Source of the DNA: Candidatus Scalindua japonica
Lineage (GTDB): Bacteria > Planctomycetota > Brocadiia > Brocadiales > Scalinduaceae
DNA: 64,000 bases
Direction of reading: 5' to 3'
Assembly (NCBI RefSeq): GCF_002443295.1
Contig: NZ_BAOS01000013.1
Span: 186,001 to 250,000 of the forward strand
The translations under genes were made by a program, and so were the position numbers. Positions 39,599 to 48,178 of the stretch are shown piece by piece (the stretch's first letter is position 1; every line of letters starts with the position of its first letter). A model generated the notes under the pieces. The model made no database searches and had not been told where the DNA came from. It saw nothing but the letters and a program-made list of their open reading frames with translations.

Positions 39599-39851
39599 CT
39601 TTATCCACCTCCCTTTGACGTTGGAGTTCCTCTGGTGAAAAGCTAACCACAGGAATATCATACTTAGCCATCAAATCAAAAAGAGTATGTCTGTCTATTC
39701 CCAAAAGCTCGGCTGCTTTTCCTTGAGAGATCTCCGCCTTTTGCAAAAGTTCTAATACTATTCCTTCTTTCCCTTTCTGTAAGGCTTGTTTGTCTTGTAG
39801 ACATTCATCTGGTAAATCCACCGGAAATTCTAAAACGATCTTTTTAGACAT
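39579..39851 (-). CDS. UPF0175-family antitoxin
   Basis: This 90-residue protein has the start KIVLEFPVDLPDECL and a helix-turn-helix (AEISQGKAAELLGIDRHTLF) with a C-terminal strand YDIPVVSFSPEEL. UPF0175 proteins are antitoxins usually paired with PIN toxins. Here it overlaps a DUF104 antitoxin and no toxin follows, so two antitoxin types stand in series. A decayed paralogue is at 43442-43564. Confidence 0.85.
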   Translation of the reverse strand: MSKKIVLEFPVDLPDECLQDKQALQKGKEGIVLELLQKAEISQGKAAELLGIDRHTLFDLMAKYDIPVVSFSPEELQRQREVDKDEPWET

Positions 39852-39919
39852 TGTTAAATCCCGCTTCTTTAATTATCAATAGAAACTATTTCATAAAATA
39901 ACTGATTCTAAAATATTTT

Positions 39920-40175
39920 TTAAATTAGATTAACACATTTATCATAATATTCCGACTCCTTTACAGCATCACCACCGATAGAAACTAATCCAGCATATTT
40001 CAAAAGCGTATCTGCTTTAACCAAGTGATGCGGAATTTTGACGGGTTTTTTAACTTCCTCTTTCCCCCCCCAGCTTTTTTATTGTAACAGCAATCTGTCT
40101 TCCTTCATCTACATCAACTTTCTCTAAAGGTTTTATTACTCCCTTGGAAAATCTAGCCCTTATCGTTTTTTCCAT
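39920..40175 (-). pseudogene. DUF104-type antitoxin frameshifted at C8
   Basis: From ATG 40175 the frame reads MEKTIRARFSKGVIKPLEKV, then DEGRQIAVTIKKLG, and breaks at the eight-C run 40064-40071. The next frame continues EEVKKPVKIPHHLVKADTLL to a stop at 39920. No toxin frame follows. It is either a real decay event or a homopolymer read error. Confidence 0.7.
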
Positions 40176-40243
40176 CTTTAACCTCTTTTCTATTGTTTTT
40201 GAATTATATTAATTCATATATTTGCCTTATGCTATCTCTTCAC

Positions 40244-40272
40244 AGCTTAAAGGAACAAATAAAGACTGTCAA
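40244..40272 (-). promoter_or_regulatory. Sigma70-type promoter in toxin-antitoxin repeat, copy 2
   Basis: Minus-strand TTGACA equivalent at 40267-40272 and TAAGCT at 40244-40249 are separated by 17 bp. Homology with copy 3 (43637-43665) extends about 100 bp further upstream to the shared CTGCCAAAAACAA. Confidence 0.58.
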
Positions 40273-40400
40273 GTGGATAGATAGGTTTGACTCAAACGAC
40301 AAATACACCCTCCTATATATTCTACCCCTATCATTTAGACTGATTATAGATACTTTCTGCCAAAAACAATTGTTCATTAAATTTCATATAGGAGGAAACT

Positions 40401-40568
40401 ATGTACAGTCCAAAGATAAAGCCTGAGCTAACTACCAGAATTTATCAAATAGCCAAAGCAAGAGGTATTCATATGACGGACCTAGTCAATGATGTTCTAA
40501 GGAAAGCCTTAAACGAAATGGTGGATATAGAAAATATACAATCAACAAAATCTAGAAAGGAGGTGTAG
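40401..40568 (+). CDS. Small ribbon-helix-helix-like protein
   Basis: This 55-residue protein has a strong ribosome site (AGGAGG) 8 bp upstream. The pattern PELTTRIYQIAKARGIHMTD followed by LVNDVLRKAL fits a ribbon-helix-helix DNA-binding domain. It ends 1 bp before the DUF932 gene, so the two are co-transcribed. It may be an autoregulator or plasmid-type repressor. Confidence 0.65.
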   Translation: MYSPKIKPELTTRIYQIAKARGIHMTDLVNDVLRKALNEMVDIENIQSTKSRKEV

Positions 40569-40569
40569 G

Positions 40570-41131
40570 ATGAAATTACAGACTTTAATTGAAGAGTTGG
40601 AGAGACAGAAACCATTGAAATGGGATAAGAAGATCAATTCATCTCAGCTTGAAATGGTATTGTCAGAGAATCAGATAGGACTTCAAGTAGGTGGTAACAA
40701 CTCATTCTCAATTACGAAACCCTGCCACTCTCAGATAGCAGAGAGACTTGAAATACCAACCAAGTACTACAATAAGATGGAAAGTGAAATACCTGAACTT
40801 TTAGTCAGAAACGTAAATACGTGGATAAGGAGGGCTGAAAAGGATTTTGTCAGACACAAAGACGATCTGTTGATTGGAGGATTTCTCCTTACCAATTCTG
40901 AAACTGGTCATAAGGCATTAAGACTTGAACCGAGGCTATTCAGGGTTCAGTGTTCCAATGGAATGGTTATTGAGGAATTCAAGACCAGACAGGTACATCT
41001 TGGCAATGGAGATGATGGGTCTGATGCGATGGTTTACCTCTCTATTAGAAAGTCTATCAATGAGCTATTTGGAAGGTTTGGAGATATAATCCAATCATTA
41101 CGGGAGACAACAGAGATAAAGATTAATAGTC
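40570..41131 (+). pseudogene. DUF932 (phage/plasmid-like) protein, 3' truncated
   Basis: The start at ATG 40570 follows AAAGGAGG. About 187 genuine residues (ITKPCHSQIAERLEIPTKYY, LRLEPRLFRVQCSNGMV) fit the DUF932 family often found on plasmids and phages. At 41132 the sequence switches to antisense nqrA, so the open frame to 41721 is a chimera with no meaning beyond residue 187. It marks the right edge of the inserted DNA. Confidence 0.78.
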
Positions 41132-42084
41132 CCCAGAAAAGCATAGCCGCCTCTGGCCTGCCGGCCCGAAAACACGGAACCGGATATAACCCGCACATTA
41201 TCACTGTTCAATTCGCCTGTGACCAGTTCATCGATGGCAGCTCCCACCCGAGTCCGGATCAATCTTGGGTTTTTCACCTTCGGTCCTGCCAGAGAAACCA
41301 CCCGCTCCAGATAAAGCCTGCCGGTAGTAAACAGCCGTCCGACCGCAATGACATCCTGATAGTTGATACTCCACACGGTTTTTTGATCACTGACCGGATC
41401 CAGGAAATGAATGTGCGTGCCAGTCAACCCTGCCGGGTGGGGCCCGGTAAACTCCTGCATCGATACGCTGGCGATTCCATCGCCCGGGATATCTACACCG
41501 GGACACTTGCAGATATACACTGGGCCGTCCGACATTCGGGAAATGATTTGCAAACCATGGCAAAAATCCTCTGCATGCTCTTTAATGATCGGAGCAGGAT
41601 CGCACGCCAGCGGGTTGGTATCCATAGCGGTAACGAAAATCGAGTGCGGTGCGCTGTATGGGGCCGGCACCTTACTGTATGGCCGGGTGCGAAGCACCGT
41701 CCACATGCCGGATTGAATTAACATATCCTGCACCTCAGCACGCTCCAGGCTATCCAGTTTCGCGGCGTTGAATGACGGGAAGGTTTCTTCATCCTCGCCT
41801 TCCAGTTCAATGACAATGGATTCAAACTTGCGCTTGTCCCCACGATTGACAGCAACTACCTTCCCGCATCCGGGTGAGGTAAACTGTACCCCAGGTGTTT
41901 TTTTATCTTCAAACAGAATCTGTCCCAGCTTGACCGAATCACCCACCTGAACCACCATCTTGGGCTTCATGCCAATGTAATCATCGCCCACCAGGGCAAC
42001 GCGATTCACCGTTGGCCCGGAATCGATATTCTGGGCAGGTGCTCCGGTAATCGGCAGATCCAGACCTTTGCGAATTCTAAACAT
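41132..42084 (-). pseudogene. nqrA duplicate, 3' truncated
   Basis: From ATG 42084 it encodes about 318 residues of NqrA in one frame, including [20 protein letters not shown] across the point where the left copy is shifted. It ends in DUF932 sequence and stops at 41098 (false tail [10 protein letters not shown]). It lacks the C-terminal third and no other nqr gene follows, so it is not functional alone. Confidence 0.9.
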
Positions 42085-42394
42085 TTTAATTTTCTTAAAT
42101 GGAGAATTCTGATTTCACGTTACCAGAAAAATCCAGGGTGTTCTGATGACCAGGAACATGAAGATCAACAGATTGGGCAAGGTAACCACTCGATTTAAAT
42201 ATGTAGCAATATTAGAAATTTGTATTGTAGAACTTAGGTATTGTATAGAAAATATGAAGACGAAAGTCAAGCAGTTTTAGTAAATTCGGAGTTCCGGATC
42301 TCACGGATTCAATCTGATACCAAACCTATAATGCAAACGGAGGTTTGTGCCAGGGGAAAAAAGGGGGAAATCTCCCCTTGACTGCATGGTGCTA
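41132..42394. repeat. Direct repeat, right copy, part 1
   Basis: These 1263 bp match 25008-26271. The join at 41131/41132 cuts both the DUF932 gene and the 3' third of nqrA. The nqrA frame is intact here, unlike in the left copy. Confidence 0.95.
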
Positions 42395-42623
42395 TTGTAA
42401 CTCGGCGTAGCCAAAGCCAGGTTTGAAGTGCCTAAAGGTAAAAAATATATTTTTGCAACTTTTCCTCAACAGTTTCAGGTTTTCAATATAGATGATCTCT
42501 TTATATTCATTTTACTGATCAGATTTATAAAACTAAAATTCTTGATTTCAACCCCGGTTCCGTTAAAAAAAAGTTGCTTCTCGATAGGCTATTTGAACCC
42601 ATTGATCAGCTGCCGTTTGCTTA
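42395..42623. other. Start of extra insert in right repeat copy, possible gene remnant
   Basis: The 1458 bp at 42395-43852 have no counterpart in the left copy. In this first part short plus-strand frames (for example FEVPKGKKYIFATFPQQF near 42410 and KKLLLDRLFEPIDQLPFAYQ near 42570) look like fragments of a decayed protein gene in shifting frames. No family is recognised. Confidence 0.35.
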
Positions 42624-42959
42624 TCAGCCTTCTTTTAATATATCTATAACTGACGTAATAATTGAGTTATATATATTACCTTTCAATTTACCTACTTCTG
42701 AAATTATTAAACTATTGTTTGCGGTAAAAAGTTTTCCAGGGCGTGCAAAACTGGTATCTCGTAAAGAGCCTGTTTGGAAATCACGATTTGATAGTTCAAC
42801 AGCTTTTGGATCAATATATCGTTTACTTGTAACCTGGCAAAGAATCCAATCTCCTTTTGAAGATGACGCTAAAACTACAGATGGACGTAATTTTGACTGT
42901 GATAAGTCAGAAAACGGGAAAGGTATTAATACTACTGAGCCTCTTGAAGGTGCTGCCAT
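42624..42959 (-). CDS. mazF: MazF/PemK-family toxin
   Basis: This 111-residue protein has the family start GSVVLIPFPFSDLSQSKLRP and the later segment SFARPGKLFTANNSLIISEVGKL. It is probably an mRNA interferase. The start lies inside the antitoxin end (28-bp overlap), so expression is coupled. It lies in the 1458-bp insert that splits the right repeat copy. Confidence 0.9.
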   Translation of the reverse strand: MAAPSRGSVVLIPFPFSDLSQSKLRPSVVLASSSKGDWILCQVTSKRYIDPKAVELSNRDFQTGSLRDTSFARPGKLFTANNSLIISEVGKLKGNIYNSIITSVIDILKEG

Positions 42960-43153
42960 GCCTCATCCTCCTCTGGACGGTTCCAATCTTCTGCAAGAGC
43001 TTCTTCACTTAGTATAGCTTCTTCATTGACATGGATTAATGGTTTTTCCTCCAATATCATTACTAACGCCCTGCAGGATGACGGCAGTTTTACTGGTTCT
43101 GACAATTTAATACGGCCTTTCTGATCAATTGTAGCTTCTATTGTACGAATCAT
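42932..43153 (-). CDS. MazE-like antitoxin
   Basis: This 73-residue protein has an N-terminal beta-rich DNA-binding segment (IEATIDQKGRIKLSEPVKLP) and an acidic helical tail (EALAEDWNRPEEDEAWQHL) of the kind that blocks MazF. It precedes and overlaps the toxin gene. A GGAGG-like site is just upstream. Confidence 0.82.
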   Translation of the reverse strand: MIRTIEATIDQKGRIKLSEPVKLPSSCRALVMILEEKPLIHVNEEAILSEEALAEDWNRPEEDEAWQHLQEAQ

Positions 43154-43441
43154 ATTGATACCTCCTCTACTTTAATTATACAGTTGATTGCTCTTTCTTA
43201 CACCTAAGCTTAATTTACATATTTATCCTATAAATCTAGATGGTACATATGCATAGCATGAAATACTGTAGATAATTTAAGGTTTATAATACTCAAGTAA
43301 TTAACAAAATCAAGAGGAAATGTAAACAATACGATTTACAGATATACAAAAGGTAAGCTAAGGTTTGGGGTAAGAGATTTTAAGCGAGTAACAATAAAAT
43401 ATGTCAAAACCATAGTTTTATAAACTATAAGTTTTCGATTT

Positions 43442-43564
43442 TTATTTTATCAGAATCGAGAAAATACGAACTATTCCTTCTTTCCCGTTCTTTAATGCTT
43501 CCTTGTTTTGTAAGTTTTTTTCAGGTAAATCTACCGGAAATTCTAAAACCACCTGTTTTGACAT
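43442..43564 (-). pseudogene. UPF0175 antitoxin remnant
   Basis: These 40 codons match the start of the intact UPF0175 gene (MSKQVVLEFPVDLPEKNL against MSKKIVLEFPVDLPDECL), then diverge and stop before the helix-turn-helix. The copy-3 promoter repeat lies upstream. Confidence 0.75.
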
Positions 43565-43636
43565 TTCTAACTCCCCTCTTTTTAATTGTTGAATTAGAAC
43601 AAATCATGAATTTTGAACTTTATGCGATCTCTTCAC

Positions 43637-43665
43637 CGCTTAAAGGAACAAATAAAGGCTGTCAA
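43637..43665 (-). promoter_or_regulatory. Sigma70-type promoter in toxin-antitoxin repeat, copy 3
   Basis: TTGACA (43660-43665), 17 bp, then TAAGCG (43637-43642) on the minus strand. It is homologous to copies 1 and 2 and drives only a truncated antitoxin here. Confidence 0.55.
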
Positions 43666-43852
43666 GTGGTAAGACAATAATTTAAACGACAAACACACCT
43701 TCCTTTTTATTCAACCTCAACCATTTACACTGAAGAACGATACTTCCTGCCAAAAACAAGAGGGGGTCAGAGTCAGTCCTCGCAACTAAACATTTGCCAC
43801 ATTCTTTGTTATTACAGAAGCCATTACTAAAGAAACCACCTTGTTTGTTTCA

Positions 43853-44169
43853 GCAAGAGAATATTTGGGAATTAAGAAAACCAGACCATACATGGCCATC
43901 CCTCAATGGCTTCTATGTATATTGTCTTAAATGCAATACTTAGATTAACACATAAGATATTATTCCTCTTGCAATTTTATTTTTTCAAATATATAATCTT
44001 TTTTTGATTTACCGTACTTTTACAGGATTTACCGTAGACAAACAGTGTTTGTAAGGGTGCTTTAGATGGTATTCTACAATACGTGTTTAATTCATAAGTA
44101 GCTGACGTATAAGGGGTTTGCGAACTAAGCGCCAGTAGCTCAGCTGGATAGAGCATCAGATTTCTAATC
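43853..44169. repeat. Direct repeat, right copy, part 2
   Basis: These 317 bp match 26427-26743. Here they lead into the complete tRNA-Arg gene, so this copy holds the original right-hand neighbourhood. Confidence 0.93.
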
Positions 44170-44202
44170 TGAGGGTCGGAGGTTCGAATCCTCCCTGGCG
44201 TA
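44129..44202 (+). tRNA. tRNA-Arg (anticodon TCT)
   Basis: The 74-nt gene has a 7-bp acceptor (GCGCCAG with CTGGCGT), a D-arm AGCTCAGCTGGATAGAGC, an anticodon loop TTTCTAA between TCAGA and TCTGA, and a T-arm GGAGGTTCGAATCCTCC. CCA is not encoded. The truncated duplicate at 26703 lacks everything after the anticodon arm. Confidence 0.95.
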
Positions 44203-44222
44203 TAGTAGTCAATTCTTAATGT

Positions 44223-44300
44223 GGTGAGCATAGCTCAGTTGGTTAGAGCACCAGATTGTGGTTCTGGGGGTCGGGGGTTCGAATCCCCTTGCTCACCCCA
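44223..44300 (+). tRNA. tRNA-His (anticodon GTG), CCA encoded
   Basis: The acceptor GTGAGCA pairs with TGCTCAC; G-1 at 44223 and C73 at 44297 give the His-specific extra pair, and CCA follows at 44298-44300. The anticodon loop TTGTGGT sits between CCAGA and TCTGG. It lies 20 bp after tRNA-Arg, probably co-transcribed. Confidence 0.95.
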
Positions 44301-44332
44301 TATTTCCTTTACAACTCCATTAAGGCGATATG

Positions 44333-44572
44333 TTAATGATTTAATTCATCTATATATGTTGGCCCCACACAAACTGTTTTTGGTGCTATTTTTTCATTTG
44401 TTGCAACACACGCCTCACACAAACGGTTATACGGGCCAGTGCTGAGAAACCTCTCCCCACATTTTAAACACAATCTACTTTTATTCAAATTATTAGTATC
44501 AGTAGATACTGGTACATTTCTAGTTACTTTTCTCTTACTCTTTGGCTTTAAACAACTGTAATTGCTTTTCAT
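44333..44572 (-). CDS. Small zinc-ribbon protein
   Basis: This 79-residue protein has a ribosome site (GGGGGAAAG) before ATG 44572. A four-Cys zinc ribbon (CLKCGERFLS, then RLCEAC) is flanked by a basic N-terminus. It may bind nucleic acid. No operon partner is seen. Confidence 0.72.
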   Translation of the reverse strand: MKSNYSCLKPKSKRKVTRNVPVSTDTNNLNKSRLCLKCGERFLSTGPYNRLCEACVATNEKIAPKTVCVGPTYIDELNH

Positions 44573-45144
44573 TACTACTTTCCCCCTATTTCAGCGCTTT
44601 ATATAGTTTAATAACAAGTCAAACAATTTTATTTTCAAGCTATTATTTGCTGGATAAAATAACCAACTCAATACTTATGATCCGTACCTAATGCATTCTT
44701 GGCACCGGCCTGACACAATAATTCTCTATAAATGTTTCAACCAACTGACTGTTCTTGTAAATAAACACACAAACAGTATGCCAAATCTATTTTACACCGC
44801 AAACTCACAAAACTCTATTTACACTAACACAATGATATAATATGACTTAAGAAGCTAAACAAAGCAGCAAAAAGTTATTCATTTGTCTTTTCTGGTATTT
44901 ATTGGGTAAAGAAAATTCCCCCAGGTAATTTTATAATCCTCTTTTAAATTTGTTATAACATCTTAATTTTTAATATTTTAAGACAAGTGGAGGGGGATAG
45001 TAGCATGTGGGTAATATTCCCCCATATTTACGATATGAAAAAATTAAAGAATAACAAGTCTATTATTGTAGCTGTTTACCAAGAAAACAAATTTTAAAAA
45101 CTAGCTTGTTTTGTTTTATATCATTAATTATAATTACATCCAAT
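44573..45144. other. Intergenic region
   Basis: No gene is seen. An imperfect hairpin of GGGGGATA (about 44993-45000) with TATTCCCCC (about 45016-45024) lies before the DUF1573 gene and could be regulatory. Confidence 0.4.
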
Positions 45145-46215
45145 ATGAAGAGACCATACATTACATTTTCTGCCTGCTTATTGTTTGTTCTTATGGTGCA
45201 GCTTTTCATAAATGTTGAATTGCTGCCCGCACAAAATGTTCCAAGCAACGACAAAAACAGCGATAACAGCGTTTCCAGAAAGAAGCCAAAAATCTTCTTT
45301 GAACATCCGGACTTTAATTTCGATAAAGTTTATAAAGGCAATAAGGTTGAACATGTATATAAGTTTGAAAACCGCGGTAATGACACACTGGAAATACAAA
45401 AAGTAAAACCATCCTGCGGATGCACTGCAGTAGTACTCTCTCACAATACAATTCTACCTGGTAAAACAGGAGAGATTAAGGCCACATTTAATTCAAGAAG
45501 CTACAGGGGACATGCCAGAAAAACAATAGCCGTTTTAAGTAATGATCCGGATACACCTAGTTATAAGCTAACACTTTCCGGAGAAATTATTGAAGAGATC
45601 AGTATCAAACCACAAAATATTAACTTTGGCTCTTTCCGTGTGGATAATCAATCAGACAAAACAGTCAAAGTCTCAGTGAAATCACAATCAGGCCCTGATT
45701 TTAAGATAACAAAAGCTACATCATCAAAACCATTTGTAGAGGCCACTGCGATGGAAGGGCAGAATGGAGAATATACAGTAGCTGCAACATTAAAAAATTA
45801 TCATAAAATCGGGAGATTCAGTGGCAAAATATTTCTGGACACTAACAGCGACAAGCAACCAAAAGCCAGTATTATTTTTTATGGTGTAGTTGAAGGCGAC
45901 CTTGTCATCAACCAGAAAAGGTTATATTTTGGAAATATTTCGGAAGGAAAAGAGATAACAAGAAGACTTTATGTTAAGATAAACGAAAATAGCATAAAAA
46001 TCTTAAATACCAAAGTATCACCGGACTGTTTAAGCATTAACATTAATGAAAGATATGAACAAAATAACCCTCACTGTTTGATTGAAATAAAACTGCACAA
46101 TGACGCTCCTGTTGGCAAAATAGACGGTTTACTTGAGCTTACTACCAACAGCAAAGAGCAGCCTGTTATTAATATACCCATAACAGGAGTGGTACACAAA
46201 GCTAAGAATTCTTAA
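45145..46215 (+). CDS. DUF1573 secreted protein
   Basis: The start at 45145 gives MKRPYITFSACLLFVLMVQL, a proper signal peptide; an upstream non-ATG extension to 45106 is less likely. The mature part begins with a DUF1573 domain: FNFDKVYKGNKVEHVYKFEN, then KVKPSCGCTAVVLS with paired Cys, and a second related domain (ISIKPQNINFGSFRV) plus a third near residue 270. The domains are immunoglobulin-like and the protein is probably periplasmic or surface-bound. The exact function is not known. It is a single gene with a weak ribosome site. Confidence 0.85.
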   Translation: MKRPYITFSACLLFVLMVQLFINVELLPAQNVPSNDKNSDNSVSRKKPKIFFEHPDFNFDKVYKGNKVEHVYKFENRGNDTLEIQKVKPSCGCTAVVLSHNTILPGKTGEIKATFNSRSYRGHARKTIAVLSNDPDTPSYKLTLSGEIIEEISIKPQNINFGSFRVDNQSDKTVKVSVKSQSGPDFKITKATSSKPFVEATAMEGQNGEYTVAATLKNYHKIGRFSGKIFLDTNSDKQPKASIIFYGVVEGDLVINQKRLYFGNISEGKEITRRLYVKINENSIKILNTKVSPDCLSININERYEQNNPHCLIEIKLHNDAPVGKIDGLLELTTNSKEQPVINIPITGVVHKAKNS

Positions 46216-46322
46216 TCTCAGGAACATTTAAGACAGAATTGTAATTAACCATGTTTGCCAGTTCATGCCTGTCACCTTCAAGTTATTTAACATTATTATT
46301 GTTGAAAATATAAAATTGCATC

Positions 46323-46928
46323 TCATCTTGTTTTGCGAACCGGGCGAACAAAAAGGAGACCTACGTCTCCCCAATCAACATAACCATCGTCAAAGTATAC
46401 TCGCCACATACCACCTGAACTACAACTGTCACTCGTCCAGATCCATCTCTGTTTTTTATCAAATACATCATCTATAAACAGGTTTCCATTCTTTTCGCTT
46501 GATTCCAACAGTGACGACGCCTCCTCTACGGTAGGCACTCGCCAATCGTGATGCCCGGCATATCCGCTTCTGTTCAAGCTCCTTATCCATTTCTTGATTT
46601 CCTTCCTTTTCATATAATCGTAAGAACCGGACTGATGCCACATTAAACCGGTAGTATGATCTATAACCACTTTGTTGTCTCCAATTGTCCTCACTTCATA
46701 TGCATGCTGTATTGTACTGTGTCCATAAAAGCCCCATGATTTCTTACTACGTATAGCAATATTCGGCATTGACTGCACTTGAGAAACAGATAAATTCATA
46801 TCTGACGAACGGAGTTCTATTTGTGGCAGCGTCTCTTCTGCTGTTGATTGTATTATCGGGACAAGTAAAGATATGAATAAAAAGGCCATGGTTTGTATGA
46901 AGAAGTACTGTCTCATGTTAGTATTCAT
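46323..46928 (-). CDS. DUF1566 (Lcl-type) secreted protein
   Basis: This 201-residue protein has a signal peptide (about residues 5-30) and a DUF1566 domain from about 80: KVVIDHTTGLMWHQSGS, then GYAGHHDWRVPTVEEASSLL and WTSDSCSSGGMWRVYFDDG, ending FVRPVRK. The fold is related to the C-type-lectin/FGE type. The start is ambiguous between 46928 (overlaps the upstream stop, ribosome site GGAGGTG very close) and 46916. A paralogue lies at 63248. Confidence 0.82.
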   Translation of the reverse strand: MNTNMRQYFFIQTMAFLFISLLVPIIQSTAEETLPQIELRSSDMNLSVSQVQSMPNIAIRSKKSWGFYGHSTIQHAYEVRTIGDNKVVIDHTTGLMWHQSGSYDYMKRKEIKKWIRSLNRSGYAGHHDWRVPTVEEASSLLESSEKNGNLFIDDVFDKKQRWIWTSDSCSSGGMWRVYFDDGYVDWGDVGLLFVRPVRKTR

Positions 46929-47911
46929 TTCACCTCCGGATTTATTCTTGCTGCAGTATCCACGCTCAGTGTCTTGTCAGTAGCAGTATCTACCGATACA
47001 ACAGCATTTCTGTCCTTTGCTTTTTCTATCAAATTAGATTTCGCCTCATCGTATTCCGCTTTAGTAATTAGATTTTCATACCGTAAAAGATTCAATTCGG
47101 GTAGTTTTTCAGCAACATTTATCTTATGCTTGCTTTTCTCTATATAGTCCTCTTCCAGCAGATATGTATAGTTTGTATCAAACCCCATTTTCTCAATACA
47201 TAGTTCTGAAACAGCATCTGTGACCTCTTCCAGCTTTTTCCTCAGATATTCTGTATCTGTATATACCATGTCTACAAAATCCAGCGTACTTACTCCTATT
47301 TCAGTCCTTGCTTCTACTGTATCTCTCCATATAACCGTTCCCTCAGCTGCCGTTGTCATCTTAACATCGATCTCCATAAAAACATAAGGATCAGAAAAAA
47401 TACCGGGATCCTTTATACCAAACGATAATACATCTGCCTCAAGTATCGTATCAATGCCCAATCTGACACCTATTTGTGAATAGTCTTTAACCTCTTTATC
47501 TTTTTTCTCCAGTAGTTTCCAGACAGCCTGGTCCTTCACAATACTTTTTTGAGGTACTACATGAAAATAGGAACAGAGTTGAAACTTGGTATTAAGTTTT
47601 TCACATAATACATCGCCAATGTTCAAGTCAAAAATTATCTCATTAAAGGCAACAGAGTCTTCTTCGTTCGCTGAACTCTTAGCTAACAGCATCATCAATT
47701 GCGGCAAAATGGCAGGCCCCGCAACCAACGATGAAATAAACATTTCATCGTTTCTGATATTTACTTTCATTTGCGGGCTTTCAGGATAATGTAAAATTGC
47801 CAAATTGTTTACATACCTTGAGTACTCCTTTTTATATGCCACCTTCGTAGTCTGGCAACCTGCAAACATTAACAGGCACATTAAAAGGCAAACAAAATAT
47901 TTTATTAACAT
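46925..47911 (-). CDS. Lipoprotein with C-terminal SHOCT-like segment
   Basis: The 328-residue protein has a lipobox (LLMFAGC, Cys19). The middle part resembles a surface lipoprotein with the pattern LAILHYPESPQMKV and a stretch SQIGVRLGIDTILEADVLSF of the kind found in GNA1162-type lipoproteins. Near residue 275 NLLRYENLITKAEYDEAKSN looks like a short SHOCT oligomerisation motif. Its stop overlaps the DUF1566 start by 4 bp, so the two are co-expressed and probably both at the cell envelope. Confidence 0.78.
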   Translation of the reverse strand: MLIKYFVCLLMCLLMFAGCQTTKVAYKKEYSRYVNNLAILHYPESPQMKVNIRNDEMFISSLVAGPAILPQLMMLLAKSSANEEDSVAFNEIIFDLNIGDVLCEKLNTKFQLCSYFHVVPQKSIVKDQAVWKLLEKKDKEVKDYSQIGVRLGIDTILEADVLSFGIKDPGIFSDPYVFMEIDVKMTTAAEGTVIWRDTVEARTEIGVSTLDFVDMVYTDTEYLRKKLEEVTDAVSELCIEKMGFDTNYTYLLEEDYIEKSKHKINVAEKLPELNLLRYENLITKAEYDEAKSNLIEKAKDRNAVVSVDTATDKTLSVDTAARINPEVK

Positions 47912-48178
47912 CAGACAAAAACCCCTTCAGTCAATAATGCTTGTCCTCATCCCCCCCCTTAGATGAAACCCTGCCCGACTTATTGGCAGTCGGAGGTTCA
48001 TACGACAAGATGAAAAGCAAATTTATAGTTATCATTCATTACAAAAACGTAACCAGTCCCTGCAATAACGAGTGAAATTTAGAAAACCAGAGGTTTAATG
48101 TTCTCTCTATCCATGCCAATTTGTGCTAAACCCTCTCAAGGCACAGAAATACCAGGTCAGGTAATCATACGCTCTCTA

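Larger units (their letters stand above)
26744..41131. mobile_element. Accessory island bounded by large direct repeats
   Basis: This 14.4-kb segment is unique between the two repeat copies. Its left edge cuts tRNA-Arg and its right edge cuts a DUF932 gene against an antisense nqrA fragment. The contents are accessory: a three-gene conflict-like operon, a conjugation-type ATPase broken by nested insertion sequences, toxin-antitoxin genes, and a plasmid/phage-type DUF932 gene. The complementary truncation of the flanking copies fits single-crossover integration of a circle that carried an nqrA-to-tRNA fragment; a large tandem duplication with later insertion is the alternative. Confidence 0.75.

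Noticed and set aside
41132-41721. Continuation of the 383-aa plus-strand frame beyond the DUF932 part
   Set aside because: This half is the antisense of nqrA, and the same frame exists opposite the intact nqrA at 24998-25597. Only the first 187 residues are a real protein.
26744-44202. Classical tRNA-integrated ICE or prophage with short att core
   Set aside because: The repeats are over 1.5 kb in total and reach into nqrA, the retained tRNA half is the 5' half, and the only recombinase belongs to a nested IS91-like element.
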